From Pontibacter ummariensis (GTDB lineage: Bacteria > Bacteroidota > Bacteroidia > Cytophagales > Hymenobacteraceae), in assembly GCF_900188175.1 (NCBI RefSeq), contig NZ_FZOQ01000003.1, forward strand, positions 186,001-250,000: a DNA stretch of 64,000 nt, given 5' to 3'. Shown piece by piece: positions 1-9,200 of this stretch (position 1 is the first letter of the stretch; each line of letters opens with the position of its first letter). The notes under the pieces were generated by a model. It saw only the letters and a list, made by a program, of their open reading frames with translations, was not told where the DNA came from and ran no database searches. The position numbers and the translations under genes are program-made.

Positions 1-461
1 GCCGGAACCTTGGTGTATGGTTTAGTCCAGAGCAATTGCCGGTGACAAGCCGAGTGCTGCAGAACGTAATTCAGGATGCCACCTTTTACTTTTTTTCGCT
101 GAAGGCGCAGTTTAACCGTGCCAGACCTTATCACCTGGAGCCCCGCCTGAAGAACCTGGAAGCTCCCGGCCATGCCTCTTACCCTAGCGGACACTCTTCT
201 GCTTCACACGTGCATGCTTATTTGCTAAGCAACCTGCTACCGGAGTATAGAGAGCAGTTTTTGCGCAATGCTTATGATCTTGCCTTTTCCCGTGAGGTGC
301 GGGGCGTGCACTACCCCAGTGATTCTGAAGCCGGCAGGGCGTTCGCCAAACAATTCGTGGCTGAGCTGATGAAAAGCAAGAAATTCAACGCTGACTATGC
401 TGCCATGAAAGCCGAGATCGAGGAAGTGAAAAGCAAGCATTCGCTGACTCTGAAGAAATAG
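1..461 (+). CDS. PAP2-family (class A acid) phosphatase, 5' partial
   Basis: The C-terminal part of a phosphatidic acid phosphatase type 2/class A non-specific acid phosphatase that begins before the window; the reading frame is open from base 3, so the TTG at 36 is not the real start. All three motifs of the superfamily are visible: KAQFNRARP (K-x6-RP), PSGH, and SREVRGVHYPSD (SR-x5-H-x3-D), which form the vanadium-haloperoxidase-like phosphate site. It is closely related to the PAP2 protein at 2084-2983, with the same RPYHLEP and HYPSD blocks. Family members hydrolyse phosphomonoesters in the periplasm; the substrate here is unknown. The DoxX-like gene follows after 6 bp, so the two are probably co-transcribed. 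Confidence 0.9.
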   Translation, partial: RNLGVWFSPEQLPVTSRVLQNVIQDATFYFFSLKAQFNRARPYHLEPRLKNLEAPGHASYPSGHSSASHVHAYLLSNLLPEYREQFLRNAYDLAFSREVRGVHYPSDSEAGRAFAKQFVAELMKSKKFNADYAAMKAEIEEVKSKHSLTLKK

Positions 462-467
462 AATACC

Positions 468-869
468 ATGCTAGTTGTCAAGAAACCATTGGTAACCGCC
501 ATCACAGCGGGTACCTACTTCCTGCTAGCCTTCAGCAGCCTCACCAAGATCTTCTTCATTCCTTACATCGCTGCTAAATTTGAGGTGTTGGGCATAGCCG
601 AGTTTGGTCGGCTGTTCGGATACATGGAGCTGATCGCTTTTATGCTTTATATTTACCCGCGCACTATGGGATTTGGCTTTGTGTTGCTGTGCAGTTACCT
701 GGGTGGGGCCATCGCCACTGACATTCATGCCCCGGAGTATCTGTATCAACCCATCGTTGTGCTTACCTTTGTGTTCTTAACTACCTACCTGCGAAATCCT
801 GCTCTTTTCTCCGACAGGCTTGTTGCAGTCAAAAAGAGTTGTTGTACAGTGGTTTCGTATCAGGACTAG
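468..869 (+). CDS. DoxX-like small integral membrane protein
   Basis: A 133-residue, strongly hydrophobic protein with about four predicted membrane segments. The N-terminal layout (a helix ending in FSSLTKIF, a short loop, then FGYMELIAFMLYI) resembles the DoxX-like family (DoxX_2 type). These inner-membrane proteins are common in Bacteroidota; some relatives interact with thiol or quinone redox systems, but no function can be read from this sequence. The gene starts 6 bp after the upstream PAP2 gene, which suggests translational coupling. The C-terminus carries a CC pair outside the last hydrophobic stretch. The family call rests on pattern and length only. Confidence 0.7.
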   Translation: MLVVKKPLVTAITAGTYFLLAFSSLTKIFFIPYIAAKFEVLGIAEFGRLFGYMELIAFMLYIYPRTMGFGFVLLCSYLGGAIATDIHAPEYLYQPIVVLTFVFLTTYLRNPALFSDRLVAVKKSCCTVVSYQD

Positions 870-905
870 GTATTTCAGCAGCTTGACTACCTACTTTATG
901 AAGTT

Positions 906-1400
906 ATGATCGAAGTAATAGAAATGCTTTCGGAGCACTCCGAGGCAGTGCTGAGAATTTATGCTGAGGGTCTTGCAACCGGGCAAGCCACATTCAACAC
1001 AGCGGTTCCTTCCTGGCAGGAGTGGGACATGGGGCACCTGTCCCACAGCCGCCTGGTGGCAGTACAGGATGGTAACGTTCAGGGTTGGGCAGCCCTCTCT
1101 CCGGTCTCCTCCAGGTACTGCTACCGGGGAGTGGCCGAATTCAGCATTTACGTTGGTCGTGCAAATCGCGGGAAAGGAGTAGGCAGCCTGCTGATGCAGC
1201 ACCTCATTGAGGAGAGTGAGGTAAACGGTATCTGGACCCTGTACTCCTCCACTTTCCCGGAGAACGCAGCCAGTGTAAGCCTCCAGAAGAAGTGTGGCTT
1301 TCGTATGATCGGCTATCGGGAGAAGATTTCCTGTTTGAACGGTCAGTGGCGCGACACGGTGCTGCTTGAGAGAAGAAGCAGTAAAGTGGGAATAGACTAA
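906..1400 (+). CDS. GNAT family N-acetyltransferase
   Basis: A 164-residue single-domain GNAT acetyltransferase of the phosphinothricin/methionine-sulfoximine acetyltransferase type. The N-terminus (IEVIEMLSEHSEAVLRIYAEG, with ATFNT after it) is typical of that subfamily. The acetyl-CoA pyrophosphate-binding loop (motif A) is seen as GRANRGKGVGSLLMQ, a good Q/R-x-x-G-x-G/A match, and the C-terminal part has the NAASVSLQKKCGFRMIGYRE block usual in the family. It probably acetylates a small amine in the cytoplasm; the substrate cannot be inferred. It lies 36 bp after the DoxX-like gene and 27 bp before the sigma factor gene, in one direction. Confidence 0.88.
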   Translation: MIEVIEMLSEHSEAVLRIYAEGLATGQATFNTAVPSWQEWDMGHLSHSRLVAVQDGNVQGWAALSPVSSRYCYRGVAEFSIYVGRANRGKGVGSLLMQHLIEESEVNGIWTLYSSTFPENAASVSLQKKCGFRMIGYREKISCLNGQWRDTVLLERRSSKVGID

Positions 1401-1427
1401 TGGAGGAGTAACCAAAAGACCTGAAAG

Positions 1428-2006
1428 ATGGAAACAAAGTGTAATGTGCCGGCATTCTGGCTGGAGTACAAGGATATGGTTCATGACTATATACTGAAGC
1501 GCGTAAAGAACGAGGCGCTGGCTCAGGACCTGACACAAGAGGTGCTCCTGAAAGTATACAGGTTCTGCCACACCCGCAGTGGTGTAAAAAACAAGCGCTC
1601 CTGGCTCTTCGAGATGTCCCGCAACACCATCGTGGACCACTACCGCCGGGAAAGCAAAACAGAAAGCTATGAAACCATAACTGATCCCCAGGCACCTGCC
1701 GAAAGCAGCGATGTCTATGAAAGCATGTCAGACTACATCAGGCCACTGCTCTGTTGCCTGCCTGAGATGTACGCCCGTCCCCTGCAACTGGACCTAGACG
1801 GGGTGGACCAGAAGGAAATTGCACAGCGCCTGGGCCTGGAATTGTCGACAGCAAAATCAAGGGTGCAGCGCTCGCGCAAAAAAGTTAAGGATCTTTTGCA
1901 GGAGTGTCTATACCTGGAGCTCGATGTCTCGGGAAGGGTAACCGGCTTCGCGGCCAAGCCTACTTGTGTGGCGCTTCAAGAATTTGACAAAAAGCACAGG
2001 CATTGA
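1428..2006 (+). CDS. sigZ: SigZ-type ECF RNA polymerase sigma factor
   Basis: A 192-residue sigma-70 family factor of the extracytoplasmic-function size. Region 2 is at about residues 10-75 (YKDMVHDYILKRV, then ALAQDLTQEVLLKVYRFC and SWLFEMSRNTIVDHYR). Region 4, the helix-turn-helix, is at about 110-160 (LDGVDQKEIAQRLGLELSTAKSRVQRSRKK). The spacing and the QEVLLKVYRF block resemble SigZ of Bacillus subtilis rather than RpoE-type factors. No anti-sigma gene follows; the next gene is the second PAP2 phosphatase at 2084. What it senses and which promoters it reads cannot be told from the window. The symbol is given by resemblance to the SigZ family. Confidence 0.85.
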   Translation: METKCNVPAFWLEYKDMVHDYILKRVKNEALAQDLTQEVLLKVYRFCHTRSGVKNKRSWLFEMSRNTIVDHYRRESKTESYETITDPQAPAESSDVYESMSDYIRPLLCCLPEMYARPLQLDLDGVDQKEIAQRLGLELSTAKSRVQRSRKKVKDLLQECLYLELDVSGRVTGFAAKPTCVALQEFDKKHRH

Positions 2007-2083
2007 TTTTTCGGCAGGGCTGCATCTTTTCGGCAGCCTCTTCGTCTTGGTGGCGATTTTCAACCTTAAAAGTTATCAAGACA

Positions 2084-2983
2084 ATGAGAAAATTTCTTTT
2101 ACTACCGTTAATGCTCATCTGGTTCGCTGCTGCGGCCCAGCACAGGCAGGAGCCTGTTTCAGACCACTATAAAGCGCTCCAAAGGCTAAGCGCAGCACCG
2201 GCACCGGAGTGCGCCTGGATGGATACTGTCCGATACCCGGATGCCGAGATTGGTAGCTCCATCACCTTTCTACTGGTGCAGCCCCACTACCTCACTGCGG
2301 CGCAACTGCACACAATCAGCCAGAGCGTAAAAGCCCCGGCCAACAGTTCCGAGCAGACAAGGGCAGAACTGGATTACCTGCTGGAGTTGCAGGCAAAGCG
2401 CACGCCTGAGCAGGAGAAGCGGGTGGATTACCTCGGCCGCATCGGCTACTGGCCACAAGTGAACCAGATGCCCTCTCATCCCTTCTATAAAGAAAACCTG
2501 GAGCACCTTTTCTTCGAGGGCAGGGAAGTGCTGGGCCCATGGTCCACGGCAGAAAACTTTCCTGCCATAACTAAGCTCTTGCAGGGCGTGATGCACGACA
2601 TGCGCGTGATGGAGTTCACCATAAAGCATCGACAGCTCCGTCCCCGGCCCTACCACCTGGAACCGTCAATGAAGGCCATGGGCAGGATCGGCTCCCCGGC
2701 CTTTGCCAGCGGCCATACCATGTGGGCCTACCTGCAGGCCTACGTGTGGAGCGAGGTTATCCCTGAAAAGCGGAAAGAGTTTTTGGCGCTTGCAGACGAA
2801 ATTCGCCGGTCAAGGGAGATTATGGGGATCCACTACCCCAGTGACAACGAGGCAGCTCGCCTGGTGGCCCACCGCATGCTCAAGTCATACTTTCAGAACA
2901 GCCAGTTTAAAAAAGATCTGAAAGCGGCGACTGAAGAGTGGAAGTCAAAATCAACAGGTTTTACGGTAACAGCTAATAAATAA
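2084..2983 (+). CDS. PAP2-family (class A acid) phosphatase, exported
   Basis: A complete 299-residue protein. The frame is open from 2003, but the ATG at 2084 is chosen because it opens a clear signal peptide (MRKFLLLPLMLIWFAAAAQ) and avoids overlapping sigZ. The C-terminal half has the PAP2 motifs: K181-x6-RP, ASGH with the catalytic His near 211, and SREIMGIHYPSD with His near 250 and Asp near 254. Class A acid phosphatases act in the periplasm on phosphomonoesters. The protein is a paralogue of the gene cut by the left window edge, so the two copies bracket the DoxX, GNAT and sigZ genes. The N-terminal half (about residues 25-130) has the helical lead-in usual for this class. Confidence 0.9.
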   Translation: MRKFLLLPLMLIWFAAAAQHRQEPVSDHYKALQRLSAAPAPECAWMDTVRYPDAEIGSSITFLLVQPHYLTAAQLHTISQSVKAPANSSEQTRAELDYLLELQAKRTPEQEKRVDYLGRIGYWPQVNQMPSHPFYKENLEHLFFEGREVLGPWSTAENFPAITKLLQGVMHDMRVMEFTIKHRQLRPRPYHLEPSMKAMGRIGSPAFASGHTMWAYLQAYVWSEVIPEKRKEFLALADEIRRSREIMGIHYPSDNEAARLVAHRMLKSYFQNSQFKKDLKAATEEWKSKSTGFTVTANK

Positions 2984-3737
2984 AGTTAGGCTTGTATCCT
3001 TTATAAAGTTGTGTGAGGCATACCTGAGCTAACGTGGTATATAGCAAAGGCAGAAAACCTTAAATATCTTCAGCTGAAATCCTACACCTTGCCTTGGTGT
3101 ATTTCAAGCAAACTTTAAGATTCACAAAATGAATGGTAACGCTCCGAGATAGCAGTCAAATCTTTGTGTAAAAAGTTCGATACTTCAGAGCTCAGGTCTA
3201 CCTCAGATAAGAGAACCCTTTGTAGGCCTAGGCCTACAAAGGGTTCTTTCTTTTATGCCCCTGTTGTCCCTAACAATTGCTTTTCCAGCGACAGAACGTT
3301 CGAGGTATATTACCTGTCTCTCTGCCTTTACTGCTCTCTGTGTCTAAGGGCACTTGGCAGCTATGCTTGTTCTTCTCTATTCTTAAGCGGCAAGCTATAT
3401 GCCTGCCGGTAAAGTTAAAGAGTCTTAGAAAAGGAAAAGGCTGTAAGGTGCTGGCTAAGTTCTAAATAGCCATATTTTACCTGGCAGAGTTTATAAAGTT
3501 ATACCTATAATATTGCCTTGTAGTCTTTTCTTTTTCATGCACTTCCTATTAAAAGTCTACTCCTTGCTTTATTAAAAACAATAAAAAATTTATAACATTC
3601 TCAGGGGAGCATTGGTATAAGGGGAGAGCCATAAGGTAGCGCATTTTAAGCTCTTAGAGCTGTTTTTAGGCCTTTTTTATTCAGATTTATATCTATAATT
3701 ATATATTTATTTTTTTAACTATTTTAATAAGCAAACT
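2984..3737. other. Intergenic region, 754 bp, with a perfect palindrome
   Basis: No credible gene. Short open frames at 3164-3465 show no start signal, family likeness or hydrophobic pattern. The stretch contains the 36-bp perfect palindrome listed separately. Its last 200 bp, leading into the curlin-repeat gene, are very AT-rich with several T and TA runs. Confidence 0.6.
3212..3247. repeat. 36-bp perfect palindrome followed by T-rich tract
   Basis: Two 18-base arms meet with no spacer: AGAACCCTTTGTAGGCCT (3212-3229) and its exact reverse complement (3230-3247), followed by TTCTTTT. It could serve as a bidirectional transcription terminator, although it lies 228 bp after the nearest upstream gene and about 490 bp before the next one. 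A loopless 36-mer would form a hairpin with a forced four-base loop in RNA. A protein-binding or recombination site is also possible. Confidence 0.7.
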
Positions 3738-4664
3738 ATGAAAAAGCTTAACCTTTCTTTTGTCGCTCTGCTTACGCCCTTTTTTGTAATGGCCCAGAGC
3801 GAGGCAACTGTTGATCAAACTGGTACAGGACACATGGCACAGGTCGACCAGCTTGGTATGAACAAAGCCATGGTAGTGCAGCGTGATAGGGAGCAAGTTG
3901 CTCAAGTGACGCAGACAGGCATGGGTAACGACGTGCTAGTGGACCAGGAAGGAGCTTGGAACAAGGCTATGGTAGAGCAGTCGGGCGAAGGGAACGCAGC
4001 CATGCTGTACCAGGGACAGGAGTCTAACACTCTCAGCTTGATGCAGGCAGGAGCCGATGGTTATGTTCAGATTGAGCAGTTTCTTGGCAGCGATAACGTT
4101 GCTGAAGTAAGCCAAACAGCCAGTTCAGTAGAGAGCGTCACAGAGGTGTACCAGTATGGCGGCTCTAACACGGCCATGGTGGAGCAGGCCGGAGCAGTAG
4201 ACTGGGCTTATGTGGAGCAGTATGGCGACGGTAACGTGGCAGAGAACTACCAGGGTGCTGGAACAGAGAGCGGCTCCAGTGAGCAGTTCCAGTGGGGAGA
4301 TGACAACTATGCCTTTGTGGAGCAAGCAGACGGTATGAACCAAGTTGCCTGGCAGGGCCAGTATGGGGACAGTAACATGGCCACTGCCGCACAGTCCGGC
4401 GATAACCAGTGGGCTATTCAGTACCAGGAAGGGATGTTAAATGCATCTTTCATTGTGCAGGAAGGTGCTGATAACTGGGCCAAGATAGAACAGTACGGCG
4501 AGCTGAACGTTGGGGCTATTGGTCAGTTCGGGACAGACAATGTGGCATACATTGGCCAGTGGGGAGTTGGCAACGTAGCAGGTATTCTGCAACTGAGCAG
4601 TGGCAACAATGCAGTTGTTACGCAAATTGGCGATTTCAACGTGGTAAGCGTCGTACAACGATAG
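3738..4664 (+). CDS. Curlin-repeat (CsgA/CsgB-like) secreted protein
   Basis: A 308-residue protein with a signal peptide (MKKLNLSFVALLTPFFVMAQ) followed by roughly a dozen imperfect curlin-type repeats of about 22 residues, built on patterns such as VEQYGDGNVA, VDQLGMNKAMV and IGQWGVGNVA (V/I-x-Q-x-G-x-x-N-x-A). The chain ends in VVSVVQR, like many curlin subunits. Curlin repeats fold as stacked beta-strand turns and assemble into extracellular amyloid fibres. The repeats are rich in Asp and Glu, so the protein is acidic. None of the usual partners (CsgG pore, CsgE/F, a second subunit) lies in the window, so export and nucleation must depend on genes elsewhere. A strong terminator follows. 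Confidence 0.85.
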   Translation: MKKLNLSFVALLTPFFVMAQSEATVDQTGTGHMAQVDQLGMNKAMVVQRDREQVAQVTQTGMGNDVLVDQEGAWNKAMVEQSGEGNAAMLYQGQESNTLSLMQAGADGYVQIEQFLGSDNVAEVSQTASSVESVTEVYQYGGSNTAMVEQAGAVDWAYVEQYGDGNVAENYQGAGTESGSSEQFQWGDDNYAFVEQADGMNQVAWQGQYGDSNMATAAQSGDNQWAIQYQEGMLNASFIVQEGADNWAKIEQYGELNVGAIGQFGTDNVAYIGQWGVGNVAGILQLSSGNNAVVTQIGDFNVVSVVQR

Positions 4665-4679
4665 AGTTAACAATAATGC

Positions 4680-4720
4680 AAAAGAGGAGGCTATCCCCAA
4701 AAGGGATAGCCTCCTCTTTT
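4680..4720 (+). terminator. Rho-independent terminator of the curlin-repeat gene
   Basis: A perfect 18-bp stem, AAAAGAGGAGGCTATCCC (4680-4697) and its complement (4703-4720), with a CAAAA loop; the right arm ends in TTTT. It starts 15 bp after the curlin stop codon. Confidence 0.9.
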
Positions 4721-5320
4721 GTTATACGGGCGTCAAGCAAGAGAGCACTGTGGTGTAAAAGCTCTCTGAGTACATGTCCCTCACTGCTGCGCCAAGCTTA
4801 AGAGGAGCTTACTACCAGGGCGCTTGCTTTTAGAACCTAGTATCATATTTAAGAGGAAATATTTTTTTTGAGTTATATAGCTTATTGGAAAAGTTTTATT
4901 ATATTAGGGCATAAGGGGTCTGAGGAAGCAAGGAAGCAGATATCCTAGTGCATTCTGTTTCTTTAATGCTTATCTATTGCCGGTGCAAGAAAACAAGATC
5001 ACGAGGAGTGTAATTATTCTGCTTTTTCTCGTCTGAAAGCATAACCGCGTAAGTGTAAGACTTTGTTGTATAAACATCAGATTCAGGGGCTCCCCTGTTT
5101 TCCAGCCTCCAAGGTAGAGAGGCAACCAAAACACAACAGGATAAGCTGTGGAAGACTATTTCGGCTAGTAAGAGAAGTGGTAAGAGGTAAGCAGCTTAAA
5201 AAGCAAAGGGTTTCTAGAAAATTTTACCTTTGTAGAACTTTAACAAGGTACTAACTGTCTGTTGATGGTTGGAGGCTACGTCCTTTATCACTACATTGCA
5301 CACTAATAACACCTTAGCAT
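4721..5320. other. Intergenic region, 600 bp
   Basis: No gene recognised. The only signal seen is a possible promoter near 5225 for the small downstream gene. Open frames inside (such as 5063-5254) have no supporting features. Confidence 0.5.
5225..5232 (+). promoter_or_regulatory. Possible Bacteroidota -7 promoter element
   Basis: TACCTTTG matches the Bacteroidota -7 consensus TAnnTTTG. No clear TTG lies at the usual -33 spacing. The distance to the ATG at 5321 would give a leader of about 80 bases. Confidence 0.35.
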
Positions 5321-5539
5321 ATGGTCGCTACTTTTTGGATTGTCTCTGGCGGAATTATCATACTACTTGCATTAGCCGTGTTTACAATCATGCTCTTACA
5401 GGAGGATGCATTGAAACAACAAAAAGCAGCCCCTGTTTTCAATAGGGAAGCGACCCCTTTTCAAAAAGTAAGTGCAGGTGTGCCTGAGCAGGCTTTAGTG
5501 AAGGACCCTAGCCCTGAAAGAGTGCCGGAAGCAGTTTAG
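5321..5539 (+). CDS. Small single-span membrane protein, unknown function
   Basis: A 72-residue open frame. Residues about 6-26 form one hydrophobic membrane segment (FWIVSGGIIILLALAVFTIML), followed by a polar tail rich in Glu, Lys and Pro. No family is recognised. It stands alone between two non-coding stretches of about 600 bp. The hydrophobic segment next to a charged cytoplasmic-type tail argues that it is coding, but there is no ribosome-binding site and the call is tentative. Confidence 0.5.
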   Translation: MVATFWIVSGGIIILLALAVFTIMLLQEDALKQQKAAPVFNREATPFQKVSAGVPEQALVKDPSPERVPEAV

Positions 5540-6223
5540 TGCTTTCGGGTGGTGCTCGTACAGCACTGGTGAAACCTAACCGAAGCCCAGTTTAGCTTTT
5601 AACAAGGTTGGTAGTCCTTGGCCAGCCAGGCTGTGGCAAGTCTGGTCGTTTTCCTTGCGTGAAGCAAGAGCGGCTAACCTGTCCCCAGAGAGTAGCCTTT
5701 GGAGGAGATAGCAGCTGTAAAAGTACCTCTCCCGTTTTCTTTTCTACATAGCCGTTTAGCGCAGTTGTAAATAGCTGCTAGTGTTGCAGGCTTGCCTGCT
5801 TTTCAACAGCCAACCCGTTTCCTGTTACTTGGCTTAGTGCTAATTTCCTCTCCTTTAAAGCATAATCATGCGCTAAGCAGCAACCTCCCTGCACTATAAG
5901 TAACAGGCTGTCCTTTGCTTTATAAGTTGCTCTGTTTGATGTTCTTCGGATACAATTTAGGCCCCTCTCCGTTCGTTACTAATTTGCTCTTTGCTAAATG
6001 GGGACATCGACGCAACCTTTTATAGCAATTAGCAATAGAGGTATTGGGCGGATGCACTTATTTTAGTTTGTCAGGTTCTGCTAAACGTAACCTCCACCCG
6101 GTACGATTCGCCCATGTTGCCTCCTACAAGCGGTGCAAAACAGGGTAGTTGTAAACATAATATATAGGTAAGTCGTTATATTGAGTGACGGTTTACCGAA
6201 ATTTTATCCTTAACTCCAACTTA
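5540..6223. other. Intergenic region, about 680 bp, ahead of the T9SS surface-protein gene
   Basis: Nothing identifiable was found: no open frame with family likeness, no tRNA-like fold and no strong hairpin. It is the leader and presumed promoter region of the large gene at 6224, but no clear TAnnTTTG element was found close to it. Confidence 0.5.
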
Positions 6224-9200
6224 ATGCAGCTTCTTTTACCAAAGCATCTGTGTGTGCCACTGCTCTTGCTGTGTTTGCTAGTGGGCCACAACCTCTACGC
6301 TCAGTCTAATGCCTGTTCCCTTACGATCGAGGGGCAACAGACCCGAAATCTATGTGTGGGGAAAGTAGAGCTTAAAAGCCAAAACGATTTCAACGCTGAC
6401 TCCTGGATTTGGGAAAGGCGGGACAATGAAAATGCCGCCTGGGTGAGCATTACGGGTGCTGATGGCGGCTCTACCTATACTGTTACAACTCCAGGGGAGT
6501 ACAGAGTGGTGGCAAGTAGCAGTACTGACCCTAGTTGCGGCGCTATAACCTCAAACGTTATAACAGTGCAGGGCGATAGGCCTATACAGCCCCTGTTCAC
6601 TGTTAGCCCAACCGGTGAACCCTGTTCCGGGGAAGAGTTGGAGCTCTTTATAAACAGCCCGGAGGATAACGTTAACTACATCTGGAATTTTGGAGATAAC
6701 AGTGCTGTGGGCAGAGGAACAACTGTTACGCATACTTATACTTCAACTGGTATTGGCACGGAGGAATTCACGGTAAAGGTATTTGGCACACGCAGCGGGT
6801 GTATTTCAGATACCGTAACGCAAGTCATTAGAGTACGACAGAAACCTGAGATCTCTTTTGAGGATGAGGAGGAGAATGATTTCCAGGTGTGTTTGCCGGA
6901 TTCGGTGAGCCCACAGGACACAACTGTTTATGCTACTATCCGAAACACAACAGCCCAGGAGTTTAAGGACGAAATTGATGTTTACTGGATTGATTGGGGG
7001 AAAGGCGAGCCTGCAGAGCCCTACCGCCCAGAGGCTTTTCCTGTAAAAAGCCCAACCCCCTATGATACCTTAGGCAACTATACGATTACCATGACAGCGG
7101 CCGGGCCAAATGGCTGTGAGGTTACGACCACGCAAGTGTTTAAATACAGTCAGGAACCGAAAGCTAACTTCTCACTGGATAAAAAAGAGCGGGCCGAGGA
7201 GGACCAGGTGCCCCCTTGTGTGCCCGTTATTGTAACCCCAACAGACAGTTCCACAGGAGGTGGTTTGTCCTATAAATGGGCTATACAACCCGATAAAGGG
7301 TATCAACTAGAGTCTGGAACCCTAACCTCGCCCGACCCTGTCTTTAGGTTTACCGAATCAGGGGTATACAATGTCGAGTTAATTGTGGAGAACGGCTGTG
7401 GCTCCGATACTACTTCACAGAGTATTGTGATCGGCTGGCCACAGGTACAAGTTCCTGCCAGTGTTACCTATTGTGGCCCTACCACGGTAGAGTATAGCAG
7501 TAGTGGAGCTGGTGGCGGAGGAGGAATCCCTGGAGGCGGAGGCGGCGGGCCGGGCGGAGGCAGTGCCGGCAGTATAATGGTCGACAAGAACCTGGGCGAG
7601 AACGTGACGGTAACCGTTACAATCAAGCGTGGCGGCGCTACTGTCTCGACGCAAACGTTTAACTCGGATACCTTTAGCTTTGAATATGACTTTAATCAGC
7701 CTGGCACCTACACGGTTGGGGTAGAAGCGGTGAATGAGTGTGGTAGCTCTAACGCGATTTACCAAGGGCAGCCGGCACCGGTGCAGGAAGTAGTGATACT
7801 ACAGCAGCCCGTTGCGCCTACAGTACAAGCGCCACCTACCGCCTGTGCAGGAGAAACCGTGAGGCTGGCGCCTTCGGGAGGAGGACCGATCTATGTTTGG
7901 TTTGATTCCGATCTTCCAGAGGCAACCCCCATTGCTACAGGCCCTTCTTTCACGACACCGGCCCTGACCGAAGATGTAACTTATTATGTTGCTGCTTTAG
8001 ACACGGCAAACAGCGTGGTGTGTATTAGCCCTCGTACTCCGATCGCCATAGAAGTTGTGCCGGGTGTAACGAATAACACCATTGAAGGAGAGCAGGTCCA
8101 GACCCTTTGTAAGGGAGAAGTGCCGCCTGCGCTGACAGGAAGTACCCCTTCTGGAGGCGACACAAGTGTGCCTTATAGCTACAGCTGGCAAATAAGCACG
8201 ACTGGTCCTTCTGCTGGGTTCGCAGCAGCACCCGGAGTAAACAACGAGGTGAATTATACACCAACAGCACCAATTAACAGCGATACCTGGTTCAGGCGCT
8301 TGGTGTACTCCGGTAGTTGCTCTGCTGATACCAGCAATGTGGTTGCCATTCTCGCTGTTGATCCGATACCAGCCAGCGCCAACACGGTCGAGTCGGATCA
8401 GGAGATCTGTGAAGGCGATACCCCTGCTACTTTGATTGGCTCCCGCCCTACAGGCGGTGGCGGAGCTCCTTATACTTATATGTGGGAGATCAGTACAGAT
8501 GGGGCAGAGGAAGGGTTTACCAGTGCTCCAGGAGCCAACAACGGAGAGAACTATACGATTCCGGCGGGTACCTTAACGGAGCAGGAAACATGGTTCAGGC
8601 GTGCGGTTACTTCAGGAGGCTGTACTTCCTACTCAGAAGCAGTTCGGGTTACCGTTTATCCGAAACTGGCGAATAATACAATCAGCGCAGACGAGCCAGA
8701 TGTGTGTACAGGTACTACACCTGGCATCCTGACCGGGTCAACGCCTGAAGGCGGTAGCGGAAGCTATACCTATGTTTGGGAGAGAAGTACCACAGGACCG
8801 AATGCTGGCTTTACGAAAGCCCCAGGTACAAGCAATGGCCAGAGTTATTCTCCTGGTCCCCTTACCCGTACTACTTGGTTCCGCCGCATAGTCACTTCTG
8901 CTGCCTGTGGTGCCGATACCAGTGCCGCTTTAGAAATCCAAGTCAGCCCGGCTGTCCGTAACAACACCATCGTGGCTACCCAGACAGCTGTTTGTACAGG
9001 TCAGGTAGCCGCACAAATTACAGGCAGTACGCCTACAGATGGGGCCGGCGGTTATACTTATTTATGGGAAAGCAGTACCACAGGGCCTAATGCAGGTTTC
9101 GTGCAGGCGGCCGGGACCAATGATGGGCAAAACTATACGCCAGCGGCTTTACAACGAGACACCTGGTTCCGCAGAGTCGTTTTCTCTGGTGGTTGCTCAG

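Noticed and set aside
891..1640. A 249-codon open frame on the minus strand
   Set aside because: It lies antisense to the GNAT and sigZ genes, both with strong family motifs.
3164..3465. Overlapping small open frames as possible genes
   Set aside because: They overlap the 36-bp palindrome, have Cys/Ser-rich random-looking translations and no ribosome-binding site or family likeness.
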